Shown piece by piece: positions 48,802-62,290 of a DNA stretch of 64,000 bases. The translations under genes were made by a program, and so were the position numbers. Under the pieces are notes generated by a model. The model was not told the origin of the DNA. It saw only the letters and a list, made by a program, of their open reading frames with translations, and searched no databases. Source of the DNA: Dioscorea cayenensis subsp. rotundata (lineage: Eukaryota; Streptophyta; Magnoliopsida; Dioscoreales; Dioscoreaceae); the NCBI RefSeq assembly GCF_009730915.1, contig NC_052486.1:20613589-20677588 (forward strand), written 5' to 3'. Numbering within the stretch: position 1 is the stretch's first letter; the number at the start of each line of letters is the position of its first letter.

Positions 48802-51800
48802 ATGGAGACATTGGAGAGGCGAGCGAAGGGGAGGAAGGCCGGCGGCGAGCTGGAGGCGGTGCTGCGGAAGTCCTGGTACCGGCTACGGTTGTCGGTGCGG
48901 CATCCGGCCAGGGCTCCAACGTGGGATGCTATCGTGCTCACGGCTGCCAGCCCCGAGCAGGCCGAGCTCTACACCTGGCAGCTGCGCCGGGCGCAGCGCA
49001 TCGGACGGATCGCCGCTTCGACTGTTACCCTCGCCGTCCCTGACCCCGACGGCGCCCGCATCGGGTCAGGCGCTGCTACTCTTCATGCTATCTCTGCCCT
49101 TGCCGACCATTTTGTCCGCCTTGGCCTTGTCCCTGAGGTGACACCTTCTTCCTTTTCTTAGGATTCGTTGGTATTTGGGATGTATGGAATCCAAAATGCT
49201 TTTGCTTTTGCTTGTGTGTGTGTGTGTGTGTGTTTTTTTTTTTTCTCTTTGGGTTTAGTGTGAGATTAGTGTTTGCAAATTCAGTAATTTGGATTTAGTG
49301 AGTGCAAAGAACCACTTAAGAATTAAGAATTAAGTTGGAGAAAACATTCATACTAGAAAATTCGGTAATTTGGATTGCTTGTCTTCTTCATCTTCTTCTT
49401 CTTCTTCCTTTTTCCCTATTTCTTTCTTTCTTTTAATTTTAGTATTTTAGGCTACAAGTACACTTAATTCGTGTTGGTCTCTGTTAGATGAGAATGGGAT
49501 GAATGCTTGTGCTTGGAACCATGTTTATGAGTTCCCAATTCACAGTGATTAGTTTGTATTTCATTTGCTAGTTGAATTGCTGCAATGGAGTTTACTCTAC
49601 TTGCTGATATATTCATATTCAGTATTTTAGAGTCTTAGACCAAGTATTTATTTATTTATTTTTTATTTTGGTAATAAGCACCCTGAATCCATGGTGGTCT
49701 CTGTAAGATGTGAACGGGATAAATTCTGTTATCTGCAACTTTGTCTGTGAGTCTGCAATCCATGTTGAATAGCCCATATTTATTTAATTATGCAGTGAAT
49801 GCGTTAATATACTGCTGAATTTCTGTGATAGAGTTCACTTGCTGAAATATTCATATTCAGTATTTTGGGTTACCAATTCATATATATATATATATATATA
49901 TATATTTTTGAAGTCTTTTGGGAGATAAGTACACTACTTATGTTGGTCTCAGTAGGATGAGAATAGGATAAATTCTGGTGCTTGGAACCCTGTTTATGCG
50001 TCTGAATGGTTTGTATTACACAGATAATGCTACGTTAGAGTTCACATACTGAGATATGCCACAATAAGCCCTAGAACTTGGATGTTCACTAGCATATACA
50101 TTGTAATGAATCATTATAGGTTAAATTAGCAGTTAGATTGAAGGGTTCTCCATGGTTTCTTCTTCGTTATGGTTTGCTTGTGTTGTAAGTACATCTTGAT
50201 TATACTTTCTGTTGGAATGGTATTAAAATCTGACCCATTCTAGCTGTGAAAATTTAATATATACAGTTGTGCGAGTCCTTAATACCTATTCTGCCATTCA
50301 TGCTATAGTCATATTTACCTCATTGTGCTTTCTGCATGTGTGTAGCATTTTTCTCCTGTTACCCTTAACAAATTGAATATCTCTCAGTCAGTTCTTGTTT
50401 TTTTACAGTTGCTATTTATTTTTCTTACTGCTTTATCAGTCACTTCATTATCGAGCCAAGGAAAATGCTTTCTTCCAATAATATCTTTAAATAAATAATT
50501 TATCTTTTATAGGTTGCAGATGATGATACGGCAAATGGATCTTCTGTGGTCAATGGCCGGTCCAACAGTGTTCTTTGCCCATTGATGTTGAATTTTATGG
50601 CCAAAAAACATATATTGTTGCTTCATGCTGGAGGTGACTCTAAGAGGGTTCCATGGGCAAACCCAATGGGGAAAGTTTTCTTGCCATTGCCATATTTGGC
50701 AACAGATAACCCTGATGGGCCTGTTCCATTGCTCTTTGACCATATACTTGCTATTTCTTCTAGTGCAAGGCAAGCTTTTAAGGATGAAGGTTGCTATACT
50801 GGTGATCCTTCTCTTGCATTTAATGAAAATTGGCTCTAATATCCTGGGAAAATTGATGCTACCAAATGCGATCTTGAGGTTGAGGTCTTCTTTACATGCC
50901 AAAATATTTGAAACATAATAATGCCATTAAAGTCTTGAGCATTCATTATTTCCTCTTAAAAATATCTATCTGCATTTTGATTTTTCTTACTAGCACAAGG
51001 AAAATTTTCCATCCACAGTCCATTGCACTTGTGCTGAAGCAGTTTAATCCAAATTGTTGGGCCTTAGTCGCTATTGGATGAAGAGACCTGTTTGCTAGCC
51101 TTGCAAGCACATATGGATCCAAGCGATTTGCCTAAGTTTCCCTTTCAGCATTCCTTCACCCATCTTTCTTTCATCACCCTCCTTTTGACCATGGATATTT
51201 GTTTTTTATAAGTGCCTATGTATCTATTTTTGTCCATCACTGTCGTAACTGTTCTTATATGCCTCATGTCCCTATGTTGGCAGGTGGGCTCTTCATTATG
51301 ACCGGAGATGTACTTCCTTGTTTTGATGCATCCACGTTGAGCCTTCCAGATGATGCCTGCTGCATTATCACAGTCCCAATCACCCTGGATATAGCTTCTA
51401 ACCATGGTGTAGTGGTGGCATCAAAAGATGGAGTGCTGGAAGAAAACTACTCCCTCTGTTTGGTTGAAGATCTACTGCAGAAACCAACAGTGGAAGAGCT
51501 TGTTCAGAAGCATGCTGTTAGACATGACGGTCGAGCATTGCTTGATACAGGGATAATAGCGGTTAAGGGCAAGGCATGGCTGGATCTTATTATGCTTGCA
51601 TATTCTTCAAGTAGAGCAATGGTACTGGAGCTTTTGAAAGCTAGAAAAGAGGTAAGCTTCTGTCTTTTGGTTATAGCTCTCATATAACTGCTAGGGCATC
51701 ATTGAGTATGATAGTCTTTGTTGAATGTGCTTGTCTGCATTCTGGTCTTGATTTGTTAGAGTTTATTTCTACAATCCTTTCTAAGCATGTTCTACCTTAT

Positions 51801-54800
51801 TACCTATGGGCGTACATCAGGAAGTGTTCACATACTTAGGGGGATGTCTGGCATTTTCTGTTCATTGCTACATGTAAATCTACTTCTGCATTGCAGGATC
51901 TGCAGGAAACCACTTATCCAGAAAGGTTGTTGATTTCAAGCTTAAGTTGAAGAGCATCTTCATTTTGATTTTAGCAGTGCACATTTTATCATTTGCCTAT
52001 CATTTTAAGAATTGTTTAACTAGGTTCTCTAATTGTTATATTATCTTTGTAAATCCCTTTGGTACTACACATACCTTTTTTCTTGAGAGATGGGAGCACA
52101 TCCAAACTTTCAAATTTTAGTCATGCTAATTGCAGCCCTATCTTTTCTAGATTATTATTCTCATTCAGACTTATATTCAATTAAGGAGCTAGATTTTCTG
52201 ATTGGTTTTTTTAATTGTATAATGAGATTTTGCAGATGAGTTTATATGAGGATCTGGTTGCAGCATGGGTTCCTGCCAAGCATGAATGGTTAAACTCACG
52301 TCCTTTAGGAAAAGAACTCATCAAAGCCTTGGGGAGCCGGAAGATGTTCAGCTACTGTGCCTGTATGTCCATTTGTTGTCATAAATTATAAGATTTATCC
52401 TGATAATTTAGCACCTTTTAATTATGGATGAACCTTCCCATTTAATTCTGTTTTCTCACTAATTGGAAAATAGGAATATTAGAGTTTATCTTTGTGTTTT
52501 GTTTGAGAATAATTATATTGATTTTCTATATTATGAAATAGTTGACTGGTCAATCATTATGATTAGTAATATTTTACTATGACTTTTACTTGTTTAGGTG
52601 AAATTTTGACCCCTCTATTATGAATATGGTTCTTTTGGCATATATGGTTTGGCATAACGTTATCTAGCTTGTGACAATATTTATGTATCATTGCATCTGT
52701 CTATTGTGGGCAGACATCCATCATCTTCTATAATTATGTTGGAGCATCAATTATAATTAAGCAAACACTAAGTTCACGTCTATTTATTTTTGTGCCAACA
52801 TACCTTCCATTTTTTCTTTTTTTTCTTTTTTTTTTCTGGGATTGGAACTGAGGAGTCAAAGTGAGTCAGAGCTTAGACATATTGGTCACAATTGAACTAG
52901 TACAGCAAAATAATTAAAAATATAACTATATAGCCTGTGGATGATGACATGACAAGGTGTTTGACATGTTCATGCATGGCATATGCCTTAAGCTCCCCTT
53001 ACCCAACTTGAAATTAAAAAGCTTATTTAAATCCATGTCACTCACTCATGCTTGAATGGTAAGAAGCTCTTGGGTGAACATTCTTCCTAGTTCAGGAACT
53101 GAAATGACCTGTTCTTGTGTTGAAGGAGAAAATTGACAAAATGTTGTTAGTTCAAAGGCTAACAGTTCACTTTCTCCGAGAAATTTACCTAATTGTTATA
53201 AACAAGGTCTGACAAAGTTTTTTTTTTTTTTCTCAATCTCACAGTACAAACATTATCACATTTAGTATCATACATAATCATAGTTAGCAATAGGACATGT
53301 CAGCTAAGGGTGTAAAGTTCAGTTTTTGTATTGTTACAGATATGGGTAAAATTTTTTTTTTTTCTTACAGTTATTACCTCACTTAACATAAAAAACAGAA
53401 CCCCTAAATAAGCATGGGATGTGCCAAACAAAGTAAAAAAGAAATTTCTTATTGTTACAAACGTAGGTGTAAAAGCAAGTTATCTCATTATTGCAAACAT
53501 TACCACATATACCTAGTGAAACAAAACCTTAGTCAAGCATACCATTTATCAAATTGTGGATAAAATGTAATATCTCCCCTTATTACAAATAAATGAAATA
53601 ATGGTATAAAAGTAATTGATCTCCTTAATACAAATTTTGCTTCACATTTCATTACTAACAAACCCCAGCCAATTATCAAATATGTTAAATAGTAGCAAAT
53701 AAGTAATTTTTGTATTGGGAGCTGTTTCCATTCTGAGGAAATATAATATTACCATTTACCACCTATTGTAGAGAGAATCCCACTCACATGGATTGTCTGT
53801 ATCTTATTAAAGCCAAAGGCATAGATTCTCATCAATACAATCTGAAGACTTGAAAGTAAATATTTTGTGCCTCCCATTCTTTACATGGTATATTATTTTT
53901 ATATGGAGAATAACCTGGGAGACCTTGAAATTCCAGGTGATAATGAAGTATAGTCAGATAAAGGTGCACATTAACAAATGGTGATTTAGTCATTCACCAT
54001 ATTGAATGTCTATAAGTGCCAATACGAGGAAAACTTTTTTTCTAAAATTAAATCCTTGGTTTAATATTTGATAAGAAATGCATAATTAATATTGTAAAGC
54101 TGGTTCATTACAATCATTCAACACAAAATAAGATGCATGACAGGCCCTTTGTCCAAGGGTCTAAGTTGTATTCCTTAGGTGAGGTCTTGTGGAGGGCTAA
54201 CCCCTGTGATCCCTACTATGAAAACAAATAATAAAAAAATAGTAACATGATTTGCAATAGTGTAAGTCCGTATATCCATTATTAATGTTAGCTCTGTAAT
54301 TTACTATTTGGTCAATAGAGTGTGCATTTGTTCAAGTAATTATCCTTTATCTTTTTTGGACCATGAGAGTACTAAACAATGACTGGTTGTCAGAATTGGT
54401 TGCTTGATGTGGTTACAAGAGAATTTCTTTCTTCATGTTAAATTGCATCAAGCATTTGCATTTAGCTTTGAAACAATGAGTATGTCACCTACATGTTACA
54501 CATGTTGATATTTCTGATTGTCCCATAAATTTACTTTTATCACTTCTACAGATGACTTGTCATTCTTACATTTTGGGACATCCAATGAAGTTTTGGACCA
54601 CTTAAGTGGTTCAGATTTTGGACTTGTTGGTCGAAGGCACTTGTGTTCCATTGCAGATACCACTGTCTGTGACATTGCTGCATCTGCTGTCATTCTTTCT
54701 AGCAAAGTTTCACCTGGTGTTTCAGTTGGGGAGGATTCTCTGGTTTATGATTCATCACTTTCAGGTAGAATACAGATGGGTTCTCATTGTATTGTTGTTG

Positions 54801-57800
54801 GGGTAAATATTACACAAAAAAATGCGTCACAATCATCGGAAGATTCATTTCGGTTTATTTTACCTGATCGGCATTGTGTTTGGGAAGTTCCCCTGGTAGG
54901 TCACTCTGGGAGAATATTTATTTACTGTGGGCTTCATGATAACCCTAAAAGTCCGCTTGGGGATAATGGAACATTTTGTGGGAAACCATGGAGGCAAGTC
55001 TTGCACGATTTGAATATACAGCCAAGAGAATTATGGAGTTCCTCGTCTGCAAAAGACATGTGCCTTTGGAATGCCAAGTTATATCCTATACTTCCTCCTT
55101 CTGATATGCTTAGCATAGGCATGTGGCTTATGGGCTCATCTAGTCTAAATAGTGAACAAATGCTTTCCTTGTGGAGAAGTTCTCAACGTTTTAGTTTGGA
55201 GGAGCTGCACCGGTCAATTGACTTCCCCCGGCTTTGCATGCATTCTACTAACCATCAAGCAGAACTAGCTGCTGGAATTGCTAAAGCTTGCATCACTTAT
55301 GGTTTGCTAGGTAGAGACCTGTCTCAATTGTGTGAAGAGATTTTGCAAAATAACGTCTCAGGATTGAAAACTTGTGAGGAGTTCCTCGAACTCTGTCCTA
55401 GTCTGGAGGCTCTGAATCGTGGGGTTCTTCCTCAAAGCAGAGCATACCAGGTGCAAGTGGATCTACTTAGGGCTTGTGGGGATGACTCAGCTGCGTGCTC
55501 ACTGGAGCAGAAGGTATGGACAGCAGTTGCTAGCGAGACAGCATCAGCAGTAAAAGATGGAATTGCAGGTATGCAGAAAGCATATCTATATGCACCATTC
55601 TTCAATTGAATGTTGAAAACATATCTATGGTTAAGTCGGTAACTTTGATTTCTTTCATTATTTTTCCAAGATTAGTTGTCAACTTGTCACACAAGTAGAT
55701 TTGTTACCAAAAATTGTTCTGCCACTTTTTAACCTGTAAATGCAATATCATTCCGTTATCTAAATAATCTTTGCCTTTTGACATTTTTTAAAACTTTTGT
55801 TGTTTACCTACTCTATTTCTCCTCTCAGATCAGTTCTCTTCCTCTTCTTTTGGAGTGAACCATTCATCAAGTGATAAGAGTGAAATTGATGGACTCACAT
55901 TCCAGGCCAGAAGAGTGAAGGTAGAATTACCAGTTCGGGTTGATTTTGTTGGAGGTTGGAGTGATACACCACCTTGGAGTCTGGAGCGTCCTGGGTGTGT
56001 TCTGAATATGGCAGTACGTTTGGAGAATTCTCTGCCAGTTGGAATTGAGATAAACACAACAGAAAGTCATGGTGTTCTGATTGTAGATGATGCTGAAAAT
56101 AGTGTATATATTCAACACCCCAAATCAATGATAGGACCGTTTGATGAAGATGATCGATTTAGACTTGTTAAATCTGCACTTCTTGTGACAGGCATTATCC
56201 ATAATAATCTGTTAAAAGATTCAGGCCTGCAAATCAGGACATGGGCGAATGTTCCCCGAGGTAGTGGACTTGGAACATCAAGTATATTGGCTGCTGCTGT
56301 TGTAAAGGGACTTCTGCATCTCATGGAAGAAGATGAAAGCAATGAGAATGTTGCTAGAATTGTTTTGGTGCTTGAACAGGTAATGGGTACTGGAGGAGGT
56401 TGGCAAGACCAAATTGGAGGCCTTTATCCTGGCATTAAATATACTTCCAGTTTTCCAGGTCAACCGCTACGGTTACAGGTCACTCCCCTTGTAGCTTCTC
56501 CTCAGCTAGTGCAGGAGCTGGAGCAACGGTTGCTTGTTGTGTTTACTGGTCAAGTAAGTTTTTTATTTCTGTATTTGTTTGTGAAATTCTCCATTTTTGA
56601 ATGTTATTCTTTATTATCGGGTTGTGCACAACATTAGCAGATGAATTATTACCCTGGTTATATACTGATCTGCGAATATCTTAGATAGTAGAAACATCCG
56701 TGGTTTGTTTGAAATGCCAGTTAGTGTAAGTGATCATACATTCTGTAATCCTAGATTTAGTACCTGTTATTTTGGTCATGATTGGCATGATAAAAATAAC
56801 ATAAAGAACCGGAAAAGTTGATGCATTATATTTCATTCTTCGATCAGTTTTAATTAGAACTGCTAAAGGAATCCAATCTTGAAGACTTGAACCTGAACTA
56901 AGAAGCATAAGGAGAGGGAACTTCTGAAATGGCATATAAGTAGGTTGTGCCAAGGGAATCAGATGATACATTTGGATGGTACTTTTCCCCTTTTTTCTGG
57001 AAGTTTGATGATGCACTTTATATATATAGTGCTAAAGCTGTTTGTATTGCTTGGAGTGATACACCGACTGAAGCCATAAAGAAATCCAAGCAATTTTTAA
57101 AATGCACACCCACCTTGAAAGATATAACTTTTAGCTGTTGCATGGAAGCCACAGAAGGAGACTGGCCATTCCTAGTGGCTAAGCATTAGTAAATACAAAT
57201 TTTTGGCTTTGAACATGAACTATATTTACTTGTATTCTTGTAAAGTTCACAACATTACCCACCTCAGAAATTGGTTAGGATGATCTTAAAATGTTGATAA
57301 ACTATATTTATGTTATAATTTCCTTATTAGGCGTCGTTTTGCATGCATGGATGAAGTTTGTTTTCACACAAGTTGTACATTTGTATATTTTTATAAGTCT
57401 CATCCCTCTTTTGATTAATGAAATGTGTTCTCCCTCCAACTCAAGTTGATCGACACTTCATATTTGAATCCAATCTTCTTTTTTATACCCGTATTCCAGC
57501 CTTAATATCAAGAAATATATAAGACCTAAATAGATGGAGCATTTACATTTTCATAGTCGCCATTACAAATCACTCTATTCGCAGGTCCGGCTTGCGAACC
57601 AAGTTTTGCAGAAGGTGGTAATTCGATATCTCCGCCGAGATAACTTGCTTATATCCAGCATCAAGCGTCTTGCCGCACTGGCAAGGATCGGAAGAGAAGC
57701 ATTAATGAATGGCGACATTGATGAACTGGGAGAAATCATGCTTGAGGCCTGGAGGTTACATCAGGAGCTGGACCCTTACTGCAGCAACGAGTTTGTCGAC

Positions 57801-57981
57801 AAACTCTTCACATTTGCCGAACCTTACTGCTGTGGCTACAAGTTGGTAGGTGCAGGTGGAGGAGGTTTTGCATTGCTGCTTGCAAAAGACTTTTCATTCT
57901 GCAAAAGAACTAAAAAAAAATCTCGAAGAAGCTTCAGAACTCGACGTAAAAGTATATAATTGGAGCATATTTTTCGGCTAG
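48802..57981 (+). CDS. FKGP: Bifunctional L-fucokinase / GDP-L-fucose pyrophosphorylase, with a C-terminal frameshift
   Basis: Seven exons join in frame: 48802-49137, 50513-50789, 51284-51651, 52236-52362, 54552-55568, 55829-56553, 57585-57981. All introns are GT-AG. Known role: cytosolic salvage of free L-fucose, phosphorylation to fucose-1-phosphate, then transfer of GMP to give GDP-fucose for glycan synthesis. The N-terminal half has the pyrophosphorylase RIGSGAATL (87-94) and HAGGDSKRVPW (150-160). A left-handed beta-helix-like repeat region follows (about 360-440). The C-terminal GHMP kinase has VDFVGGWSDTPPW (746-758), PRGSGLGTSS (851-860) and GAGGGG (1039-1044). The order matches Arabidopsis At1g01220. 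After AKD at residue 1052 the frame is broken by one extra T in TTTT at 57887-57890. As read, it ends at TAA 57957-57959 with an Arg/Lys-rich tail (1,074 residues). Without that T it would read on in the conserved frame and stop at TAG 57979-57981. Start: first ATG after the GA repeat, GC-rich. Confidence 0.93.
49138..50512 (+). other. Intron 1 of FKGP
   Basis: 1.4 kb, GT-AG. Holds (GT)n at 49214-49231, TTC repeats near 49385-49407 and (TA)n at 49879-49904. Three stretches resembling GTAAGTACACTTRATTC/GTTGGTCTCTGT (about 49460, 49670 and 49925) suggest an old internal repeat. No exon seen. Confidence 0.6.
52363..54551 (+). other. Intron 4 of FKGP (2.2 kb)
   Basis: The largest FKGP intron, AT-rich, with a GT donor at 52363 and an AG acceptor at 54550-54551. 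Words such as TTATTACAAA and ATTGTTACAAACGT recur between 53200 and 53700, suggesting a decayed repeat, but no ends were found. Confidence 0.5.
56554..57584 (+). other. Intron 6 of FKGP
   Basis: GT donor at 56554 and AG at 57583-57584 join FTGQ to VRLANQ in frame as in the family. An open frame at 56947-57189 lies wholly within and is not needed. Confidence 0.75.
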
Positions 57982-58488
57982 TCCCGCATGTCATATTTGT
58001 TTGTTTGCACAGTATTCCGTATTATTTTTAGGATTGAATTTCACAAGTAAATGGTATTTTGGGAGATTTAACTTCTCACTCAGTGTTTATATGTTCTTGT
58101 ACCTGCTACAAATGCAACTTGCTTGGGCTGTATATGGTGATATCTCAAATTCATATTCTTTATAAGGGTATAGACGCAAATCCTGGTTTTATAGGGATAT
58201 ATTGTTAATTTTATTTTTAAATTCAAATTTCTTAAATTCAAATAAATCCCAAAATCGAAAGTTGATATTTTTTTATATTTCAGAAATTCAAAAAGAATGT
58301 ATTTTCCATAAATTATAAAATATGGAATTTATTATTTCTTTTCTTTATAGAGTAATAATAATATGAAAATGCACATTTTTTGTGGGGGTATAGTGTAATT
58401 TTAATTACAAGGTTTAGCAAGGGCCTGCATGCAAAAAGTCCAAATCATACCAAAAAACCGAAAACGCCACCACCGAACTCACTCGACG
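57982..58488. other. Spacer between FKGP and the next gene
   Basis: About 500 bp of AT-rich sequence holding the FKGP 3' UTR and the promoter of the following gene. Both genes read in the same direction. No repeat seen. Confidence 0.6.
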
Positions 58489-61400
58489 ATGTTTCTAAAA
58501 AAGAGAGAGTTTTGGGGTGGTCGTGCTCGCGGGCCCGCGCCGCCGGAGCTGCCTCCGCCGCCGGACGAGGCGTCGGCCGCTGCCACCGAGGCCTCGTCGG
58601 AGCTGGCCTCCTCTCTGGAGAACCGTCGCCTCTACAGAGAGGTCACACTGGCTCTCCGCACCGCCCTCCGCGACGCCACCGCCGAGTTCTCGTTCCTCCG
58701 CCTCCGAGGACTCCGGAACCTCCTCAAATCCCTCCGATCCATTGCCGACTCCGACGATGCCATCCGCCTCTTCCGCCAGTCCCAGTCCCTTCACGAACTC
58801 CAAGGTATCGATCTCGATCTCGATCCATTTCCTAGGGTTTTGATCTCTCTCAGTGTATCATTTTATAGCTCATTACTATTCATTTTTGTGAAAAATAAAC
58901 GATTTTGGGATCAGAAAGTATGTAATTGAGATAGGGATTTATGGGCATGCAGTGATTCCAGTTCTGTTTAACAATAGTTTGCGGCAATTGAAAGATGAAC
59001 CTGTGATGAGGGTGGATCATATATTTGGTGTGGAGCCAATGAAGATCACTAGCCCAGCTACTGATTCTGAGGTTGCCCTTGCTCTTAGAGTTTTGGAAGG
59101 ATGCTGTCTGCTGCATAAGGAGAGCACTGTTTTAGCTCATGAGCACGATGCAATTAAGGTAAATATTGCACCTTGATTGCCAAAGAGATGTTTATGCTTA
59201 GGGTTTGAGGCAAAAAGTATGACATGATTCTTGTTATTAGTTGTTAAACTACTTTTCCTTACATTGGACAAGCTTGCTTATGATGTGAATTGTAGATCCT
59301 TTTGTGAGTTTTTTTACTGAAAATTTTTGTTTTGCTCGATTTAGATTACTGGAATATTAATGGAATAAAAAGCATGGTGTAAGACGATTTTTCTGCTGCA
59401 TATATGGGGAGATTCTTGCACACGCAAGACCAATGGCTATGTGTTGTGTTGCATTATGATAATATATGAATGGTTCGGACTGTTCCACTGCATATGGCAT
59501 ATATTCTATGGTTTGTTGAACTGTACTTGGTCCAGGAAACAGCGTTTTGCTTAAGGGGAGTACTGCTGTAGCTCATGAGCGTGGCATGGTATTCATTGGT
59601 TTTGAGGCAGAAAGCATTATGTGATTTTTGTATTATTTGCAAGGCCATTTCATCCTTGTGAGTATTAGGTTTAATTGGTATTTGAAAATTTTGATGCTTG
59701 ATTTAGATTACTGGCGTCTTTATGGGATGAAATATAAAGTTTAAGATTATATATGTCATTGGGGAAGTTATTTTCTTCATTGTAATTCTTTTTACCATAA
59801 GAGTAGTTTGCTCCTAGAATTAGCCTTTGATATCTAGTATGTCTAAATTGCTGTTCTCACTAAGAGATGTCGTCCAACTTCTTTACTTGGTAAATTTTGT
59901 TCCATTGGCAGGTCTCCACTTGGAATGGTGTTAGTCATATGTTGAATTTCATGAATCTTTTTCTCCTTTTGACTATGAATTTCATAGTATTACTAGCGCT
60001 TCCTGTTGAGAGTGATTTTATTGTAGTTAAAAGTTTACTCTGCTCATCCTCCTTGTCTTGTGGTGTGATTGTTAAAAAAATGACTTGGAGTGTATGGTTG
60101 AAGTTATCTAAAGCCCATGGTTTACAAAATTATTATTTTACAGGTAAAATTTAACCGTATTTGTAATTCGCATCATTTGATAGGTGTATGTGTTTTTTAT
60201 TATATGCTAGCCTAGTATACAAGCTTCTCTTAGATGGGGTTAAGAGTTAAATGTCTCCCGATTCTTTACTCACCTGGAAACCATGCGACCTGGATTGTTG
60301 ACAAGTAAAGTTTAGTGACAGAGGATTCTCTTTTTATGTAACAGCACACAGAACAAGCTCATATTACTCAACTGAATCACACAATAAATTGCTGTTGAAC
60401 TCTTTAAATTCTTTTATATTCTTTAAGTGCTTCACTGACATATTGCTTTTTTAGTGCACTATTACATTGTCATGACAATCAGAGATGGGACATTTGGAAA
60501 CTAAGACTAGTTCAATTAATGCAGGTGCTTGTTAATATACTATCAACCCGAGGAACACTTGAGCAGGGTGCATGCTTGGACGCTTTAATATCGTTAATGC
60601 TGGATTCTGTTGCCAACCAGATGGTAATGTATCTACATAATTGCTCCTATTTAGTTTCCTCCAACTTTGTTTGTTATTGAGCAATTTGAAATGTACTCTC
60701 AGAAACAACCTAGATCTTTTTGACACTTGTCAACTTCTAATCGTAATTAATTATAGTTTTTGATCCGAAAAATGGTACTTGTTGGTAGAATAGTAACATG
60801 ACAGTTAGGTCTTAATTTATTGCCTGCACAACATGCAGTGTACCAAGTCAATGGATGTGTCATGTGGCGGTAACTGCCTTGTGGGACATATTCAGTGGTC
60901 TTGGTTCACTTCAACATGGTGTATGGAAGAATTTTCTTTGTTCATTGAGCCTCTTAAATACACACTTGAAAAACAAATCAGATCTTCTTGACCTGCTAAT
61001 TTGGTAATTAATTATGGTTTTTGGTCAATGCATGGTACTTTGTGGTAGAATGGTAACATGTCAGGTTGGTTCTTCATCCGGTGGGTTCAGTGAGCACTTC
61101 AAACACACTATCAAATAAACAAACTATATCTTCTGGTTGCCTGTAAACTGCTAATTATGGTTTTGATCAACACATGGTACTTGTTGGTACAATAGTAACA
61201 TGACAGGTAGGTTCTTCATTCCATGGGTTAAGCACCTTTTAAAGATGGAGAAATCAACTCTTTCCTTGTCTCTTTGCAATCTAGGATTTTGAGGGATGCT
61301 ATGGCATCGAGAAAATTGCAGAACTTGTGAAAGATGAGGAAGGGGATGATAATATTAGGTGAGCTTGCTTTTCTTGCTTTTGCGTTTTTTTCTTATTGGT

Positions 61401-62290
61401 TAGATTGTTTAACTTTTGATATTATATGTCAGAAAGAGGATATTTTCATAGTTGACAAACCTTTTTCCTTTCTAATGTAAGATTAATAAAAATTGAGTTC
61501 CATTACCTACGATGATTTTACACTTTCTATCAAATGAAAATTGGAGGGTTTAATTCTGTATTATTCTAAAAGAGAACAAATCTGTTAGCCTCAATTGTAC
61601 TACCCATGAGAAAAAGACTTGCTCCTTAAAGCTGCTGTAGAAAATGATTCATATGCATCTGCATTACTTTTTTCTTCTGGCATCTCCTTGCTTGGTAGCC
61701 TTGAATTTAATTATTTGCTTAACATCAGTCTTGCTTCTTCTACTGTTTGCCATTTTTCTTTTTACAATGGGTTGTCCTTAAATTCCACCTCACATTTAAA
61801 TCATTATGACCAATAATGTCATAACTTTGTATTCAATGCATTTAGGTTAATTAAAGATAGCAAAACCAAAATAAGCAGCTTCGTTTATTTTGAAGGACCT
61901 TGTTTCTATTAGATCCTCACAATGTTTCCACACCCGGCAACCATCTTTTGCTAAAAGTACTAATCCTCTTGGTGACAGTCCTATGATCCAGAAATCCTCA
62001 GTGTTCTTCCCCATTCTTTTCATGAAATACCAAGTACCAACAAATATTTGTTTTCATTGTTCAGGTTAAAATGTGGGGAGTTTCTGCTGTTATTAGCCGG
62101 ACAAGTTAAGAGAAGGGAAAGAGCTCCTTTAGCAACCATACACGAAGATATCAGGAAACTTCTCGGTGAGAAATGCGCGTCTCTTGTTTGGGCAGTGGGT
62201 CAATTCGGATCAACTCTAGCCCCGGAAGACAGGCAAGTCGCACTGCAGATTCAAGCTCGAAGAGTTCTCGAGTCATTAACACTTCATTGA
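58489..62290 (+). CDS. ARM-like protein, resembling plant proteins annotated as Cdc14/SIN-component domain
   Basis: Five exons join in frame: 58489-58804, 58953-59158, 60525-60623, 61285-61358 and 62065-62290, giving 306 residues. All introns are GT-AG, phases 1, 0, 0 and 2. Exon 1 is GC-rich: MFLKKREFWGG, a Pro/Ala-rich stretch, then LENRRLYREVTLALRTALRD and LRLRGLRNLLKSLRSIADSD. Later exons give VIPVLFNNSLRQLKDEPVMR, ALRVLEGCCLLHKES, VLVNILSTRGTLEQGACLDA, DFEGCYGIEKIAELVKDEEG and LKCGEFLLLLAGQ, then LLGEKCASLVWAVGQFGSTL. These are helical and fit an armadillo-like fold. I recall plant relatives annotated with the fungal Cdc14 (septation network) domain, but that assignment is from memory and the biochemical role is unknown. 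An upstream in-frame ATG at 58429 would add 20 residues; 58489 is preferred because it precedes the conserved MFLKK-like start. Confidence 0.8.
59159..60524 (+). other. Intron 2 of the ARM-like gene, containing a degenerate copy of exon 2's end
   Basis: 59535-59740 repeats the order seen at 59105-59380. A worn copy of the exon end (GAGTACTGCTGTAGCTCATG against GAGCACTGTTTTAGCTCATG) is followed by matching intron words (TTTTGAGGCAGAAAG, TGATTTAGATTACTGG). The copy has no donor in the same place. Confidence 0.7.
60624..61284 (+). repeat. Intron 3 of the ARM-like gene, with three diverged copies of a unit of about 70 bp
   Basis: A unit with ATGGTACTTGTTGGTAGAAT followed by AGTAACATGACAGGTAGGTT occurs at about 60750, 61005 and 61150. 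Each is preceded by AATTATGGTTTTTGATC-like sequence. Confidence 0.7.

Noticed and set aside
56947..57189. 80-codon frame between FKGP exons 6 and 7
   Set aside because: Exons 6 and 7 join in frame as in the family, so it is intronic.
59897..60154. 85-codon frame in intron 2 of the ARM-like gene
   Set aside because: Hydrophobic, T-rich, no family match, and exon 2 joins exon 3 in phase without it.
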